A stretch of 64,000 nt of DNA from Sisyra terminalis. Taxonomy: Eukaryota > Arthropoda > Insecta > Neuroptera > Sisyridae. The notes beneath the pieces are model-generated. The model was given only the letters and a program-made list of their open reading frames with translations, was not told the origin of the DNA and did not search any database. How positions within the stretch are numbered: position 1 is the stretch's first letter; each line of letters begins with the position of its first letter. This document shows positions 1 to 10,380 of the stretch, one piece after another. The DNA is taken from the NCBI GenBank assembly GCA_958496175.1, contig OY292278.1, positions 48,856,001 to 48,920,000 on the forward strand, in the 5' to 3' direction. The position numbers and the translations under genes were made by a program.

Positions 1-1
1 A

Positions 2-757
2 TTCACGTTTTCGAATTTAAATACGGTGGAAATAATTGATATTTCCGGAAACGGTTTGCAAAGATTTGCTCCGAATTTATTTGCAAATTTAACAAGTTTG
101 GTCGAGTTGAATTTGGCGCGAAATGCATTCACGGTGTTAAATCCAAATTCGATTACAAACTGTTTAGAATTGACAACAGTAAATTTGGCTGGATGCCGTA
201 TACAGACAATTATGCCACAAGCTTTGGTAACTGCACCCAATATTAAAAATTTGGATCTATCCGGAAATGCAATGGTTCGCCTTGATGGCATCAGCTTCAG
301 TTCGCTCAGAAAACTGGAATCATTAAATTTGTATGATAATCAACTAGCAGATATTGATCCTTATTTATTTGAGTCCCTAATTTTCTTGCGAAATTTATCG
401 TTGGCCAACAACTTGTTGAAACAACCCCAAATGGGATTATTCTCTGGATTGAAAAAATTGCAGCATTTGAGTCTTGGAAACAATAAAATAACGTATCTTG
501 ATGACGCCTTACTATTTGATATTCCAGCGTTGGTAACTTTAAACATTTCGCATAATTCTATCCGAACACTTGCATTGTGGGCAATGCAAAGTGAGGTTTT
601 GGATTTCCAATCGGTGGCCTTCAACTACAACAAATTTTCTTGTACAGATTTGCGCAAATATATGATCCAATTGGCACAAAATAACATCACCGTTTCGGAT
701 GCTGGTACTTGTTATGATCATGATAATATCGATGGGGTTTATTGTCAAAAATTGTAA
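2..757 (+). CDS. Secreted-type leucine-rich repeat protein, 3' part only (5' end outside window)
   Basis: The open frame runs from base 2, with no internal ATG that looks like a start, to TAA at 755-757, so 251 residues of a longer protein are visible. The sequence is a run of LRRs of the LxxLxLxxNxL type (for example VEIIDISGNGL, LVELNLARNAF, IKNLDLSGNAM). It ends in a C-terminal cap with FSCTDL about 50 residues before the end and the closing motif NIDGVYCQKL. The same two-cysteine cap closes the four other LRR genes here. The missing part should hold the signal peptide and N-terminal cap. AATAAA at 760-765 directly follows the stop. Its closest relative in the window is the pseudogene at 2231-3721, which lies tail-to-tail with it. 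Function is unknown; insect LRR proteins of this form are usually secreted binding or recognition proteins (inference). Confidence 0.85.
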   Translation, partial: FTFSNLNTVEIIDISGNGLQRFAPNLFANLTSLVELNLARNAFTVLNPNSITNCLELTTVNLAGCRIQTIMPQALVTAPNIKNLDLSGNAMVRLDGISFSSLRKLESLNLYDNQLADIDPYLFESLIFLRNLSLANNLLKQPQMGLFSGLKKLQHLSLGNNKITYLDDALLFDIPALVTLNISHNSIRTLALWAMQSEVLDFQSVAFNYNKFSCTDLRKYMIQLAQNNITVSDAGTCYDHDNIDGVYCQKL

Positions 758-759
758 AA

Positions 760-765
760 AATAAA
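760..765 (+). terminator. Poly(A) signal AATAAA of the first LRR gene
   Basis: The canonical hexamer starts two bases after the TAA stop codon. A second AATAAA-like site lies near 812. Confidence 0.5.
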
Positions 766-951
766 GTGAAAATTTTGTTTATTGAAAATTGTTGTTTTCT
801 TATTTTGGATATACAATAAAAATCGTTATGAATCTTTTGGGATCTTTAGGAATTACGTTATGCAGGGAAGAAGGAGAGAAGAATGATTCAAAGGATTTTT
901 TTTAATATTTCAATTTGCGATTTGTTCCATCTAAATTGATAATAGGTGCAC

Positions 952-1948
952 TAGGGTGGGTCAAAAAAATCGATTATTTTTTTTTACAAGTAACGCGGAA
1001 AAATGAGTTGCTAGACACCTTAAAAAAATCCTCACCAAGTATGAGCTCTAAATTTTAATAGGAAGATCCTCCGCATCGCAGTTTTGTATTTTTTTCTCAG
1101 TCCAATAGAAAAAAAATTCATACCGCATCATTTATCGATTGTACAGAAAAATGTTTTGAAAGAATTTTTTAGGAAATTTAATGCTCTACAAAAAAGGTAT
1201 CTTATATTTTTTCCGTAAGCTTCACCATTTGAAAGATATTAAGGATTTAATTTTGATTATTTTAAGACAAATTTCATTTTTGTTTATGAATTTTATAACT
1301 CGACAATAAATGACTCTTATACAATGTACAATACGAATTTTTGTTGGAAATTAACTGCTCTATAAAAATGGTTTCTTATGTTTTGGCGATTAAATTAACC
1401 CTTCAAAAGATATTCATCATCAAACTTTCATGTGTACGGATTTTAAAAGTTTTTCATGAGATATTCGAATAATTTCAATTTCATTTATAGTTTTCATATA
1501 AATTTCACTTTTTGTCATTAATATAAGTATTATTTGAGTTTTATTTTCAAAATTTTGATAATTTTACTTCAACTATTCTAAACATTTTATTTTTAATCAT
1601 TAGAAATCACAATCCTAGGGAAAATTTCTCCTCTAGAGAATTTTTGTTTTATTATTAAATTATAAATTAAATTGAAATTTTTCGAATATCTCATTAAAAA
1701 CTTTTAAACCCCGTACACATGAAAGTTTGATGATGAATATCTTTTGAACGGTTAATTTAATGGCCAAAACATTAGAAACCATTTTTATAGAGCAGTTAAT
1801 TTCCAACAAAAATTTGTATTGCGCATTGTATAAGAGTCATTTATTGTCGAGTTATAAAATTCATAAACAAAAATGAAAAATGTCTTATGATAATCAAAAT
1901 TTCGGCATGGCAGCAAAAAAAAAAATAGTCCCAAAAAAAAACACCCTA
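952..1948. mobile_element. TA-flanked fold-back MITE (family P, copy 1)
   Basis: TAGGGTG at the left and CACCCTA at the right face each other, with TA on both sides (952-953 and 1947-1948). About 1245-1590 is mirrored by 1660-1910: for example TGACTCTTATACAATG on the left against CATTGTATAAGAGTCA on the right. The outer left arm (954-1240) is not mirrored. It has the family motif CTCTACAAAAAAGGT near 1183. No transposase is present. A TA target site suggests Tc1/mariner-type mobilisation (inference). The flanks 766-951 and 1949-2230 are AT-rich and show nothing else. Confidence 0.7.
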
Positions 1949-2271
1949 ATATTTATACTAACTGGATATTTGGTTTTAAATTACGGTGCTTTATCAAAAT
2001 CTAAGAATCGAGATCAAGAGAAGGAAAGGTAAAGCTTAATTTTTCTGTATAAATAACTGTGATTCTTGTACAAATTATATTTTTTTCCGCCTGAGTTATA
2101 TTTAGTTTATTTATACAAAAGCTAATAAAAAAAAAATCAATTTTTGTTGTTCGAACATAAAGGACCGATATAATTTTTGTAATCAATGATTGAATTTATT
2201 GCCCTTGCATACATAAAATTCAAAAAAGATTTATTTAAGACAGCAAATCCCTTTAATCATATCACGATCAT

Positions 2272-2646
2272 CAAAATAAAATTTTTTTTGGCTGACTTTG
2301 AACAGTTATACTGTGTAAACAATATATAGGATATATTGCGGTCCAATTTATGTAGTTTAATTCAATATAATAATACAAAAAAATCATACCATAAACATAA
2401 ATTTGAACAGAAGTTCAAACAAAAATATTCGTGACGTATTGACCAGTTACGTATTTCGATTGCCAAGCAATCTTCCTCAGTGGTAATTAAGTAGTTTGGA
2501 TCACTCCGTAACTGCTTTGTGATGATTCACAATGACTTTTGAACTTCTGTTCAAATTTATGTTTATGGTATGATATTTATATATTATTATATTTAATTAC
2601 ACTATATAAATTGGACCGCAATATATTCTATATATTGTATACACAT
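2272..2646. mobile_element. Family A palindromic element, copy A1 (Penelope-like, non-autonomous), inside LRR pseudogene
   Basis: The element starts with an asymmetric end (GCTGACTTTGAACAGTTATA, about 2290-2309). Inverted arms follow: ACAATATATAGGATATATTG at the left is mirrored near 2620-2640. It is flanked by a 12-bp target duplication, TATCACGATCAT (2260-2271) and TATCACGGTCAT (2647-2658), with one mismatch. The right arm lost its ribozyme core, while the left arm keeps one on the minus strand. No protein is encoded. A 12-15 bp duplication, inverted terminal modules and hammerhead motifs are features of Penelope-like elements. Confidence 0.82.
2443..2483 (-). ncRNA. Hammerhead ribozyme motif, A1 left arm (one core change)
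   Basis: On the minus strand the order is CCA, CTGAGGA (2474-2480), a 6-bp stem GATTGC/GCAATC with loop TTG, GAAA (2454-2457), then TACGTA and TGG closing stem I. The usual U before the cleavage position is A here (AAC instead of ATC), so activity is doubtful. Confidence 0.7.
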
Positions 2647-3721
2647 TATCACGGTCATTACAAATTCCAGCATCTACAATAGTGATATCATTTTGAACGA
2701 GACGTTTCAAATATATAGCTAAATTAACGCACAAAAAGTCGTTATAATTCAAGCTTATATTTTGGAAGTTATCAAAGTTCTGGTGCCAAGAATTGAGCGG
2801 TAATTCTTAAATGTGATTGTTGGATATGTCCAGGGAAACCACTGCTGAATTATCCAATAACGGAGATGAACCCAGAAAGTTAATTTGATTTCCGTGCAAG
2901 TTCAAAACTTCCATCTTATACAATCCATCGAAATCTCCATCCTGGGGCGATTTTAGTTGATTGTTGGCGAACGATATTGTTATAATGGGAGGCAACAAAC
3001 CTTTGGAACGTTTTAAATCAATCACTTCCAAATTGTTATTGTCGAATATTACCGTTTCGACATTGGGAAACGAAATAAATGAAATTTCAGATAACGATGT
3101 TAAGTTATTGAAGCTGAAATCAAGGGATTTAATATTTTCGGAATTAACAACAGCATTGGAATCGACGCTCATCACATTTCCACCAGTAAAATCTAAAGTT
3201 TCCAATTTAGGACATTCACTAATCGCCTCGGCGCCCAATTCAGTGAAACTATTTCCACCCAACTTCAATTGCGTCAATTGAGGAAGATTTGAGAAAAGTT
3301 TTGAAGAAAAATTCTTTAAGTTATTCCCGGAAATGTCGATTTCTTCAACCGTTTTCAAATTGGCAAAAGTTTCGGAATCCAACACATTAAATCCATTTCG
3401 ACTTAAATCCAAACCTTGCAGCTTTGATAGGCTGAAAAAAGGGGTTGGATCAACGGTGTGAATTAAATTATCGGAAAATTTTACGCCTCGTAATTTATTC
3501 AAAGCTTCAGCCACGAAAAAAGAGCAATCGATGGTGAAAAATTGGCTTTGGGTCACTTCTAAGCTTTCGTAGGGATAAGTGGTTTGTGATTGGATGTTTT
3601 GAATGTCCTCAATTTTGGCATTTTCACAATGAAGATAATTTCCTCGAATTTGGCATCCATTTAGTGCAAATACTGAACTTAGTGAAACTAAGACGAAAAA
3701 AAATATTTTCTGAATTGTTGT

Positions 3722-5464
3722 CTAAAATAATTATTTGTTGAGTATTTATTTTCGGTAAATAGTAGTAGTACTTATACTTTGGAGTTTTGCACACTATCGC
3801 AATCGAATTTAATAGGAATTAATTGAATATTTAATTTATATTTTTGGACATGATAAGATTATTGTTTTTTTCCCATAAAAACATGAAAAACAAGAACTAA
3901 ATAAATTTTTTGTGTTATCTTAAAAGTTATTTTTATCGAGTTTCTATGTCTCGGAAAATTTTAAGTCTGAAGTATGCATCGTTTAGTGACGGTAGCAAAT
4001 TTTTTTTAATTTAATACTCTCTTTTTCTATTTTCACTACCTTGATAAGAAATAGTTTTACACTGCCATCTTTTTATTGAAGTATGAACTAAAAGAAATTT
4101 TCCATAGATATTATTCATAGATGCTCGAATATTCCATTGATACTTGAAAATATTTTAAGTATTTACAAAAATGTATAACAGAAATTTTAAGAAGGTTCAT
4201 GTTTAATTTCAAGGGAAGAATTCATTGATTTTCTGGTCGACTTTTTATCGATTTAAATGATAGTAAACTTGAATATTTTTTGGTTAATGGTTATAAAAAT
4301 TAATTATTTTTCAAATCTCTTATATAAAAATGAATTGAGACCTGTAGGTCTCGCAAAAACTTGACGACGGCTGGACCGCTTTGGCCCATTTTGGTGTTGA
4401 AATATTTACAGAAGGCAAATGAAGGTTTAAAAGGTGAGAAAATAGAAAGAAGTTGTAAGGAAAATAGTAAAAGATAAAAATAATTTTCTTCATATAGCCT
4501 GTTAATATCTGTCAAATAGGCCAAATAAGTAAATTAGGCGCTGACACCAATAAATATTTGACAAGGATTATGTCATTTCTTGGCCTTGTGATTTTGCAGA
4601 GTACTGCCATTTACTTATTTATATATTTTACTTAGTATTTATTGTAATCTACAAGAATTGGGGAAATGACAATCATTTGTCAATATTGTAAGGCGATAAA
4701 ATACAGTAATGAATCTATTGGGTTATGCTGTACTGGTGGAAAAGTAAAATTGCAACAATTAGTTCTACCACCAGATCCATTACGCTCTTAGTTTATGGGA
4801 TGGGAAATTATTGTAAAAACTTTTTGGCCAATATTCAAAAACTAAATCGTAGTTTACAAATGATTTCGTTTCGCCCATAAAACAAATATCTTTAAGGAAG
4901 TACTAAAGAAAACAGAAATATTTCCAGTAAGCTTGCAGTCCCTGATTAATAGCGATCTTTGGATCGAATTGGCCAAAAAAATAATTCAATTTTGAAGGAC
5001 ATAAATAGCCAGATACAAAAATATGTTTAGAAATATTTATCATATGTCTTTAAACTCATACATAGGTGAGAATTTAAGGATTTTTCGAATGCATATGAGT
5101 TTTAACATGTTTAATGTTTTTAAGGGTGTAGATTTAAATAAATAAAATGCAATGTATATTAATTTAATGGTTAATAATAATTATTATTATTAGTAATTTA
5201 TTAAGTAATATTACCGATATCAATTAATTTTCGCAATTTAATTTTAGGTAGAACGAAATTAACCGGGTCCTCTTATATTTGATAAAAAAAATATTTGCAT
5301 ATAACATAATCAAGTACTTATCAATCGTAACGCAGGCAATTTGTAAAATACTTTATTTTTAAATGAATTTAATATTATTACCATACACAAAAGAGTTTAA
5401 TGAACCCATGAAATTAAATTTTAAATTTACTTTGTAAAAGCATTTAAAATATTATTAAATTGTA
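3722..5464. other. Intergenic, AT-rich, nothing recognised
   Basis: No open frame with family features, no clear inverted repeat and no RNA gene were seen. Longest frames are short and of low complexity. A putative upstream exon for the neighbouring LRR pseudogene was looked for and not found. Confidence 0.5.
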
Positions 5465-6095
5465 TATATACGAAAAATTCAAGTATATCCACAACTGTTG
5501 ATATGAAATAACATAGTACAAGCTTGAAGGCCAAAATGAGAGAATGGCAGCTTTAAAAATGTCGTTTAAGGAATCTGAACCGGTTGCAGGTATTTATTAT
5601 TTGTTGTCAATTATAAATACATTAACACCTTTTTCCGAATTCATTAGTGATACCTATAATTCTACCTTTTTCACACATTTTGGCGTTCAAGCTTTCACTA
5701 TGCTATTTCATACCACCCGTTGAGATCAGGCAGAGAATCGTTTGCAATTTTAACACCAGCTTGGAATTCAACCGCTTATGGTCATAATATTGATTATTTT
5801 GGATCAAAGGTCAATAATTCGAACATCAATTTCTGCCTATCTGCATTCTTTCGTACGATTCAAAAACAGGTTAATTGATTTTGATAATATTTTGTTTTCA
5901 GGTATATCTTAGGCGTGTTTCGCCAAAATTAAGTATAAAGGTCACAAACAAGTCTAATCTTAATAGTTGTACCAATATTTTATTTTGGTTTTACTTTCGG
6001 TTCCACTTTAAAGATAGCTTTACTGATTTGATAGAAACTTTGTTATCAAGTTCAACTAATTTATCTTCGGAAGAAAAGGTTGCCTTTTAATTAAT
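5465..6095 (+). repeat. Interspersed repeat of unknown class, copy 1 (inverted partner at 48283-48885)
   Basis: This 630-bp stretch reappears on the minus strand at 48283-48885. Shared blocks include GGAAGAAAAGGTTGCC at its right end, ACTTTGTTATCAAGTTCAAC, and TTGAAGGCCAAAATGAGA near its left end. Identity is diverged, roughly four in five by eye. There is no coding capacity and no obvious terminal inverted repeat. It may be the 3' part of a non-LTR retroelement. Confidence 0.6.
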
Positions 6096-6579
6096 AATAA
6101 ATTAAAATAATTAAAATAAATAAATGCACACCCATTAATTAAACCTTTTAATTAAATGGCTATATTTTTTCATTTTTAGAGGTAGAACAAATTTTCTCAA
6201 AACATAATTGGTAAATGTTTATTTTGAAGGTAAGTTATAATTGGTACAGCGAGGGATGTTGCGAGTTGATAAAGGAGGAGATTCTAATAATTCGCAAGCT
6301 TTTTTTCCGAAATTCAATTTATTTATTTACTACTATCCACATCCATAGGCTGGCAGGACAACGTTTGCCGGATTCAGCTATCTAAAATACTAGAAACTAG
6401 CTATTTTACAATAATTACATAGACTGCACACAATGAGTTATATCCGTATACCTTCACGGGAAGTTACAGTGGTAAACGACAACATTGGTCCTCAAACTTT
6501 ATCTGTTTCTTACTTTTTCAAATATCTAACATATTTTTTACTAATTTTCCGGTAATTCAGAAACGTTAACTAAAGGCAA
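6096..6579. other. Intergenic, nothing recognised
   Basis: AT-rich sequence between two repeats; no gene or structured element seen. Confidence 0.45.
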
Positions 6580-7268
6580 ACGTGTTGAACTAATGAGAAA
6601 TTTTAATATTTTTTCAATTTTTTTGACGCAACGCTCAATTTTATGAGAAAATTTTATAGGACATTTTTTGTAGAGCACTTTTTTTCCTATAACTTATCTC
6701 TATAAAAGTTTTTGATATTTTGAACAGGTTTTAAATAATAAAAAAAAAATTTTATGTTAAAAATATAATAAATCAGGGAATTTTCAGTTTAATGCAAATA
6801 ACTCAGTCCTGTGAAAAATATCAAACACCTTTAAAGAGATAAGTTATAGGAAAAAAGTGCTCGACAAAAATATCCCATAAAATTTTCTCATAAAATTGAT
6901 GGTTGCGTCAAAAAATTGAAAAATATTAAAATTTCTCTTTAGTTCAATTTTGACCTCGAATAACTTTTGAAGGAATAAATATATCAAAAACTTGCACGAG
7001 ACCTTTTTGGTAGATCGTTCAATTTTCTACAAGAATATACCTTGGTCATTCCGAAATATTGTCACCAACGTGAGCTATAAAATTCCAAAGTGCAAGAGAG
7101 AATATTGTTCCCATGTTATTTAAATGGAAAATCGAAATTTTCGATGCGGCACCTCTAAATATTAATATTAAAAGCTTTAACTTTCACAGGATTTTTTTTA
7201 AAAAAATCCCAACAATATTTTCGATATAATTAAGAAAAAAAAAATCATCATTTTTTTTAATCAGTCTA
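6580..7268. mobile_element. Fold-back MITE (family P, copy 6), left arm truncated
   Basis: GAGAAATTTTAATATTTTTT and AATTTTATGAGAAAATTTTA near 6595-6660 are mirrored near 6885-6945, around a centre at about 6750. The right arm then runs on without a left partner to the end motif CAGTCTA at 7262-7268. A fuller copy lies at 36718-37574. It has the family block TTTTTTGTAGAGCAC and the end block TATTAATATTAAAAGC. Confidence 0.65.
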
Positions 7269-7781
7269 ATAGACATAATCCTTACGATAATTTTATGAAA
7301 AAACATTTGAAAGTCTTAAAACCGCAGATAAATAAAGAATATTCCAGAACCAAAAATTTGTCAATTTTCTTGTTGCAAAAACATAATTTTCACACTAATT
7401 TTATCAGTTACTTAATTACTTTCGTTTTACAGCCAAGTAATACCATAAGCTAAACCATTTGGTTGCACTAATTCGGCTATAAAAGTGGCCATTATTACCC
7501 CTTTTACCTTATTGAAAAAAATAAATGAAAATAATTTCACCACACAATATTATCGTTCAAAAATTGTTTTTGCTGAAATCCGATAACAAACGTCATTTTT
7601 CTCATTAGTGGGATATATCCACACAAAAAATGTCCAAGGTGAAAATTTACTTATCCAATTTACAATTTGACTAATTAAGCATAAAATACTGTTCATTTAC
7701 ATCTGAAAAAAATAAATAATGTTACCGAAAATTTCATTTTCGTAATCCGGTTAAAATTTGTGGGGATTACGGGGCCTTATA

Positions 7782-7791
7782 TATATAAAAG
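7782..7791 (+). promoter_or_regulatory. TATA box TATATAAAAG of the small secreted-protein gene
   Basis: It lies about 85 bases upstream of the ATG at 7876. The same decamer stands in front of the LRR genes at 14 kb and 18 kb, so these genes share a strong TATA-type core promoter. Confidence 0.65.
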
Positions 7792-7875
7792 TAGGGCATT
7801 TAGTTGTGGAAGTCTTGAAGAGTATCTTTTGAAGAAATATTTTTTTACTAAGTGGGTGTTATTAATAATTCAAAA

Positions 7876-9102
7876 ATGATTAAGGTAAATTTTGCACCAA
7901 GTAACATTTAAAGTAATGATTCGATTTGATATTTTGAAATTTTGTAGATTTTTGCTTTGGTTTTGGTAATGGCCGTGATGGTTCATTCTGCAAATATTGC
8001 TGAAAAGCTTAATCTGTAAGTATTTAATTATTTTTTTACCTTGTTACTTGTCCATAACAAAATTGTCTATTCCCAAAGCTCAATGCTTTTTCTTAGATGA
8101 TTAAAGCCCCCATTTTCTTGTGTATACAATATATAGAATGTATTGCGGTCCAATTTATGTAGAATAATTTAATATAATAATATATAAAAATCATACCATA
8201 AACATAAATTTGAATAGACGTTCAAACAAAAGTTTTTGTGACGTATTGCCCAGATACGTATTTCGATTGCCAAGCAATTGCTTTGTGATCCAAACTACTT
8301 GATGACCACTGAGGAAGATTGCTTGGCAATCGAAATACGTATCTGGGCTATACGTCGCGGATATTTTTGTTTGAACTGCTGTTCAAATTTATGTTTATGG
8401 TATGATTTTTATATATTATTATATCAAATTGTACTACATAAATTGGACCACAATACATTCTATATATTGTATACATAGTATAACTGTTCAAAGTCAGCGA
8501 AAAAATCTTATTTTGATTCCCCATTTTCTTTTTAACACCTTGTCAATGATTAAATCATAAGTTCCTAGCTTCTTTGTCTTAATTCTTCCTCAACTTATCC
8601 CCTCATTGGGAAGCTTTATCAACTCTGATAGAAAAAAAAATCGAGTAATCAATTAGAACTGGAAAGTGTCTAGATTTTTGCTGAGATTTAACAATGAACC
8701 ATTCTTAATATTTCAATAACAATTAGTCTATTTTTTTATTCAAAGCTCTAATTGTAAACTATTTGCAGTCCTGCAAGCTGTCATAAACAAGTCGCAGCCA
8801 CTGGTGAGGTTTTAGGGGAAATTGGTGCAGTGTTGCAACAGGCCGAGAAAATTTTGGACACAAGTCCATTCAAAATGGTGGCCGATGGCGTTGTGGAAAT
8901 TGCACAAGAAATGAGGGACATTGAAAAGAATGAAAAAGTGAATGATGATCAGAACGAAGAGATGGAAGATGGTCAGAATGAAGAGATGGAAGATGGCCAA
9001 AATGAAGAGATGGAAGATGGTCAGAATGAAGAGGTGAATGATGTAGAGAATGCAGTGATGAATGCTGTAGAGAATGAACTGGTAAATGATGTAAACAATT
9101 AA
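7876..9102 (+). CDS. Small secreted protein with acidic octapeptide repeats, unknown function
   Basis: Three exons can be joined in frame: 7876-7884 (ATG ATT AAG, then GTAAAT), 7948-8015 (after TTTTGTAG, ending at GTAAGTA) and 8769-9102 (after TTTGCAG, to TAA). This totals 411 nt, or 136 residues. The N-terminus IFALVLVMAVMVHSA is a clear signal peptide, cleaved about residue 18-20. A helical middle with one cysteine follows, then three to four tandem GQNEEMED-type octapeptides (8944-9035) and a Glu/Asn/Val-rich tail. The mature protein is strongly acidic at its C-terminus. Intron 2 (753 nt) contains the family A element at 8120-8518. I do not recognise a family. Secretion and the TATA box suggest a highly expressed, tissue-restricted product (inference). 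Confidence 0.78.
8120..8518. mobile_element. Family A palindromic element, copy A2, in an intron, reversed relative to A1
   Basis: The arms GTATACAATATATAGAATGT and its mirror at 8455-8475 enclose a loop. The asymmetric end (CTGTTCAAAGTCAGCG) is on the right, so the copy is inverted relative to A1, A3 and A4. An exact 12-bp target duplication CCCCATTTTCTT flanks it (8108-8119 and 8519-8530). The left-arm ribozyme has lost its CTGAGGA part; the right-arm one is complete. Confidence 0.85.
8305..8348 (+). ncRNA. Hammerhead ribozyme motif, A2 right arm (complete core)
   Basis: All core parts are present: CTGAGGA (8309-8315), stem GATTGC (8317-8322) and GCAATC (8326-8331) around TTG, GAAA (8332-8335), a self-complementary TACGTA forming a tiny stem III, UC before the cleavage point (342-343), and TGGGC pairing with GACCA in stem I apart from one A-G mismatch. 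The very short stem III matches the Penelope-type hammerheads thought to act as dimers. It lies on the sense strand of the host intron. Confidence 0.8.
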
Positions 9103-9301
9103 ATATTTTGTAAAATTTATTTTTTGTTAGACATTTCCATTATTTGAAATTAGAGTGTATGAAAAGAAAATCCGATATTAAAAAGTATTAAATTGATTTC
9201 TGTTCTTCAACGATCAAATCCTTTCGGTTCGATTATTGGACTTTGTTGGAGAGAAATGGAAAAATAAAGAGACGAGGAAAAATCTATCCAGTTTTTGAAA
9301 G

Positions 9302-9693
9302 ATAGGGGCCGTTCATAAAATACGTTCGCATGCAAGGGGGGAGGTCTTGCTGAGTGTGACAAGATGTGACAGGGGGGGGGGTTCTTCGATAACGTGACGT
9401 TCGTCAAAAAAATTTAAATTAATATTTCTTTCGACTATTTTTCTTTTTCAATTTTTTTCATGATAAAAAGTCATTAATTTCGTGTTGAGTAAATATTAAA
9501 TATATAGAGTTTTTAAACATATAGAAATTTGTGCACTTTTAATTGAAATTTATCATATTCAGGGGGGAGGAGCCTTAGTTTTGTGACGAATGTTTCTAGG
9601 GGGGTCACAGAAAGTGTGACTCAGCGTGACAATGGGGCGAGGGGGTCAGAAAAAGCTTATTTTAGCGTGACGTATTTTATGAACGGCCCCATA
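9302..9693. mobile_element. MITE with GGGGCCGTTCATAAAATACG terminal inverted repeats
   Basis: The 20-bp terminal repeat at 9305-9324 is mirrored exactly at 9671-9690, and ATA stands on both sides (9302-9304, 9691-9693). Inside are G-rich GGGGGAGG and GTGTGAC/GTGACA repeats in both arms. It has no coding frame. Diverged relatives of one end occur near 29736 and 30652 (GGGGTCGTTCA...GACGTTCRCAT). Confidence 0.75.
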
Positions 9694-10039
9694 GACATTC
9701 AAGCTACGTTATGATATATTTTAGTATAGATATTTGCTATTTTTCTCGGTTTTCAGGAATGCAAAGGAAATTATTTTTCTATTTTCCGAAAACTTTGCAA
9801 TATTTTTCGCAGAAAATAAAAAGAAACACCACACAAAGCTCCTTTACTATGCATTTTTTTTGAGAACTTAATTTTTGGTAAGCGTTCATGGTGATGAAAT
9901 ATCCCTACCCGTATTGTAAGCCTAGCCTGATTTTCCGAAAATAAAAAATTAAATTCATAATCTACAAGCTAAAAATGGCCAAAATTTACGGAAAAAAATA
10001 TTTCGAATTGAGATTTTATACTGATTAGCCAATAAAGTT
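9691..10039. other. Intergenic, nothing recognised
   Basis: AT-rich sequence with no gene or repeat seen. Confidence 0.4.
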
Positions 10040-10380
10040 TTCAAGTTCGAATTTTCCCAAATTTTCTTTTGCCAATCAATTGGAAATCGTGTGTAGAGAT
10101 TTGTGAAGGAAATCGTTTCATTTGTGCCAGATAGTTTATTAGCAAAAGGTTAATTATGAAAAATTAATTATTTAGTCAATGATATGGAAAGATGTTAGGA
10201 AAGTAGGGTTTTTCGGGACATATAAAAACAAAAATATAAAATTTTTTTGAAAATTATTGGATATAAAAGAAGCAATAAGAAAAGTAAGAGAAAAAAAAAA
10301 GTAAAATTTATAAAACATCCCCCCCTAGCAAAAAAAAACAAAGACGAGAAAAATACGTAAAAGTAATATTTTTATTAATC
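10040..10380 (-). repeat. Inverted copy of LRR-gene 3' flanking DNA
   Basis: Read on the minus strand this matches 12440-12760, the region downstream of the LRR gene at 14 kb. Shared blocks include TTTTGCCAATCAATTGGAA, TTAATTATTTAGTCAATGA and GTAGGGTTTTTCGGGACATA against their mirrors there. No LRR coding remnant is attached. It may mark a lost gene copy or a flank-only duplication. Confidence 0.65.

Larger units (their letters stand above)
2231..3721 (-). pseudogene. LRR pseudogene: in-frame stop and a ribozyme-bearing element inserted near its 3' end
   Basis: Reading the minus strand, a TTTTAG acceptor (just above 3721) opens a frame with a hydrophobic signal-like stretch (FFFVLVSLSSVFA), an N-terminal cap cysteine pair (GCQIRGNYLHC) and about nine LRRs. 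A TAA at 2807-2809 interrupts it after SLDISNNHI. The same frame continues after the stop with a normal C-terminal cap (FQNISLNYNDFLC, then ITIVDAGICNDRD). Length matches the gene at 2-757 residue for residue there, so this is a nonsense change and not a frameshift. The frame is then broken by the element at 2272-2646. Past it, from the duplicated target, MIKGICCLK and TAA (2231-2233) finish the gene. No ATG-bearing first exon was found in the 150 bases upstream. Confidence 0.88.

Noticed and set aside
9372..9382. G run as a quadruplex or regulatory element
   Set aside because: It is part of the G-rich arms of the MITE at 9305-9690 and lacks spaced G tracts of regular pattern.
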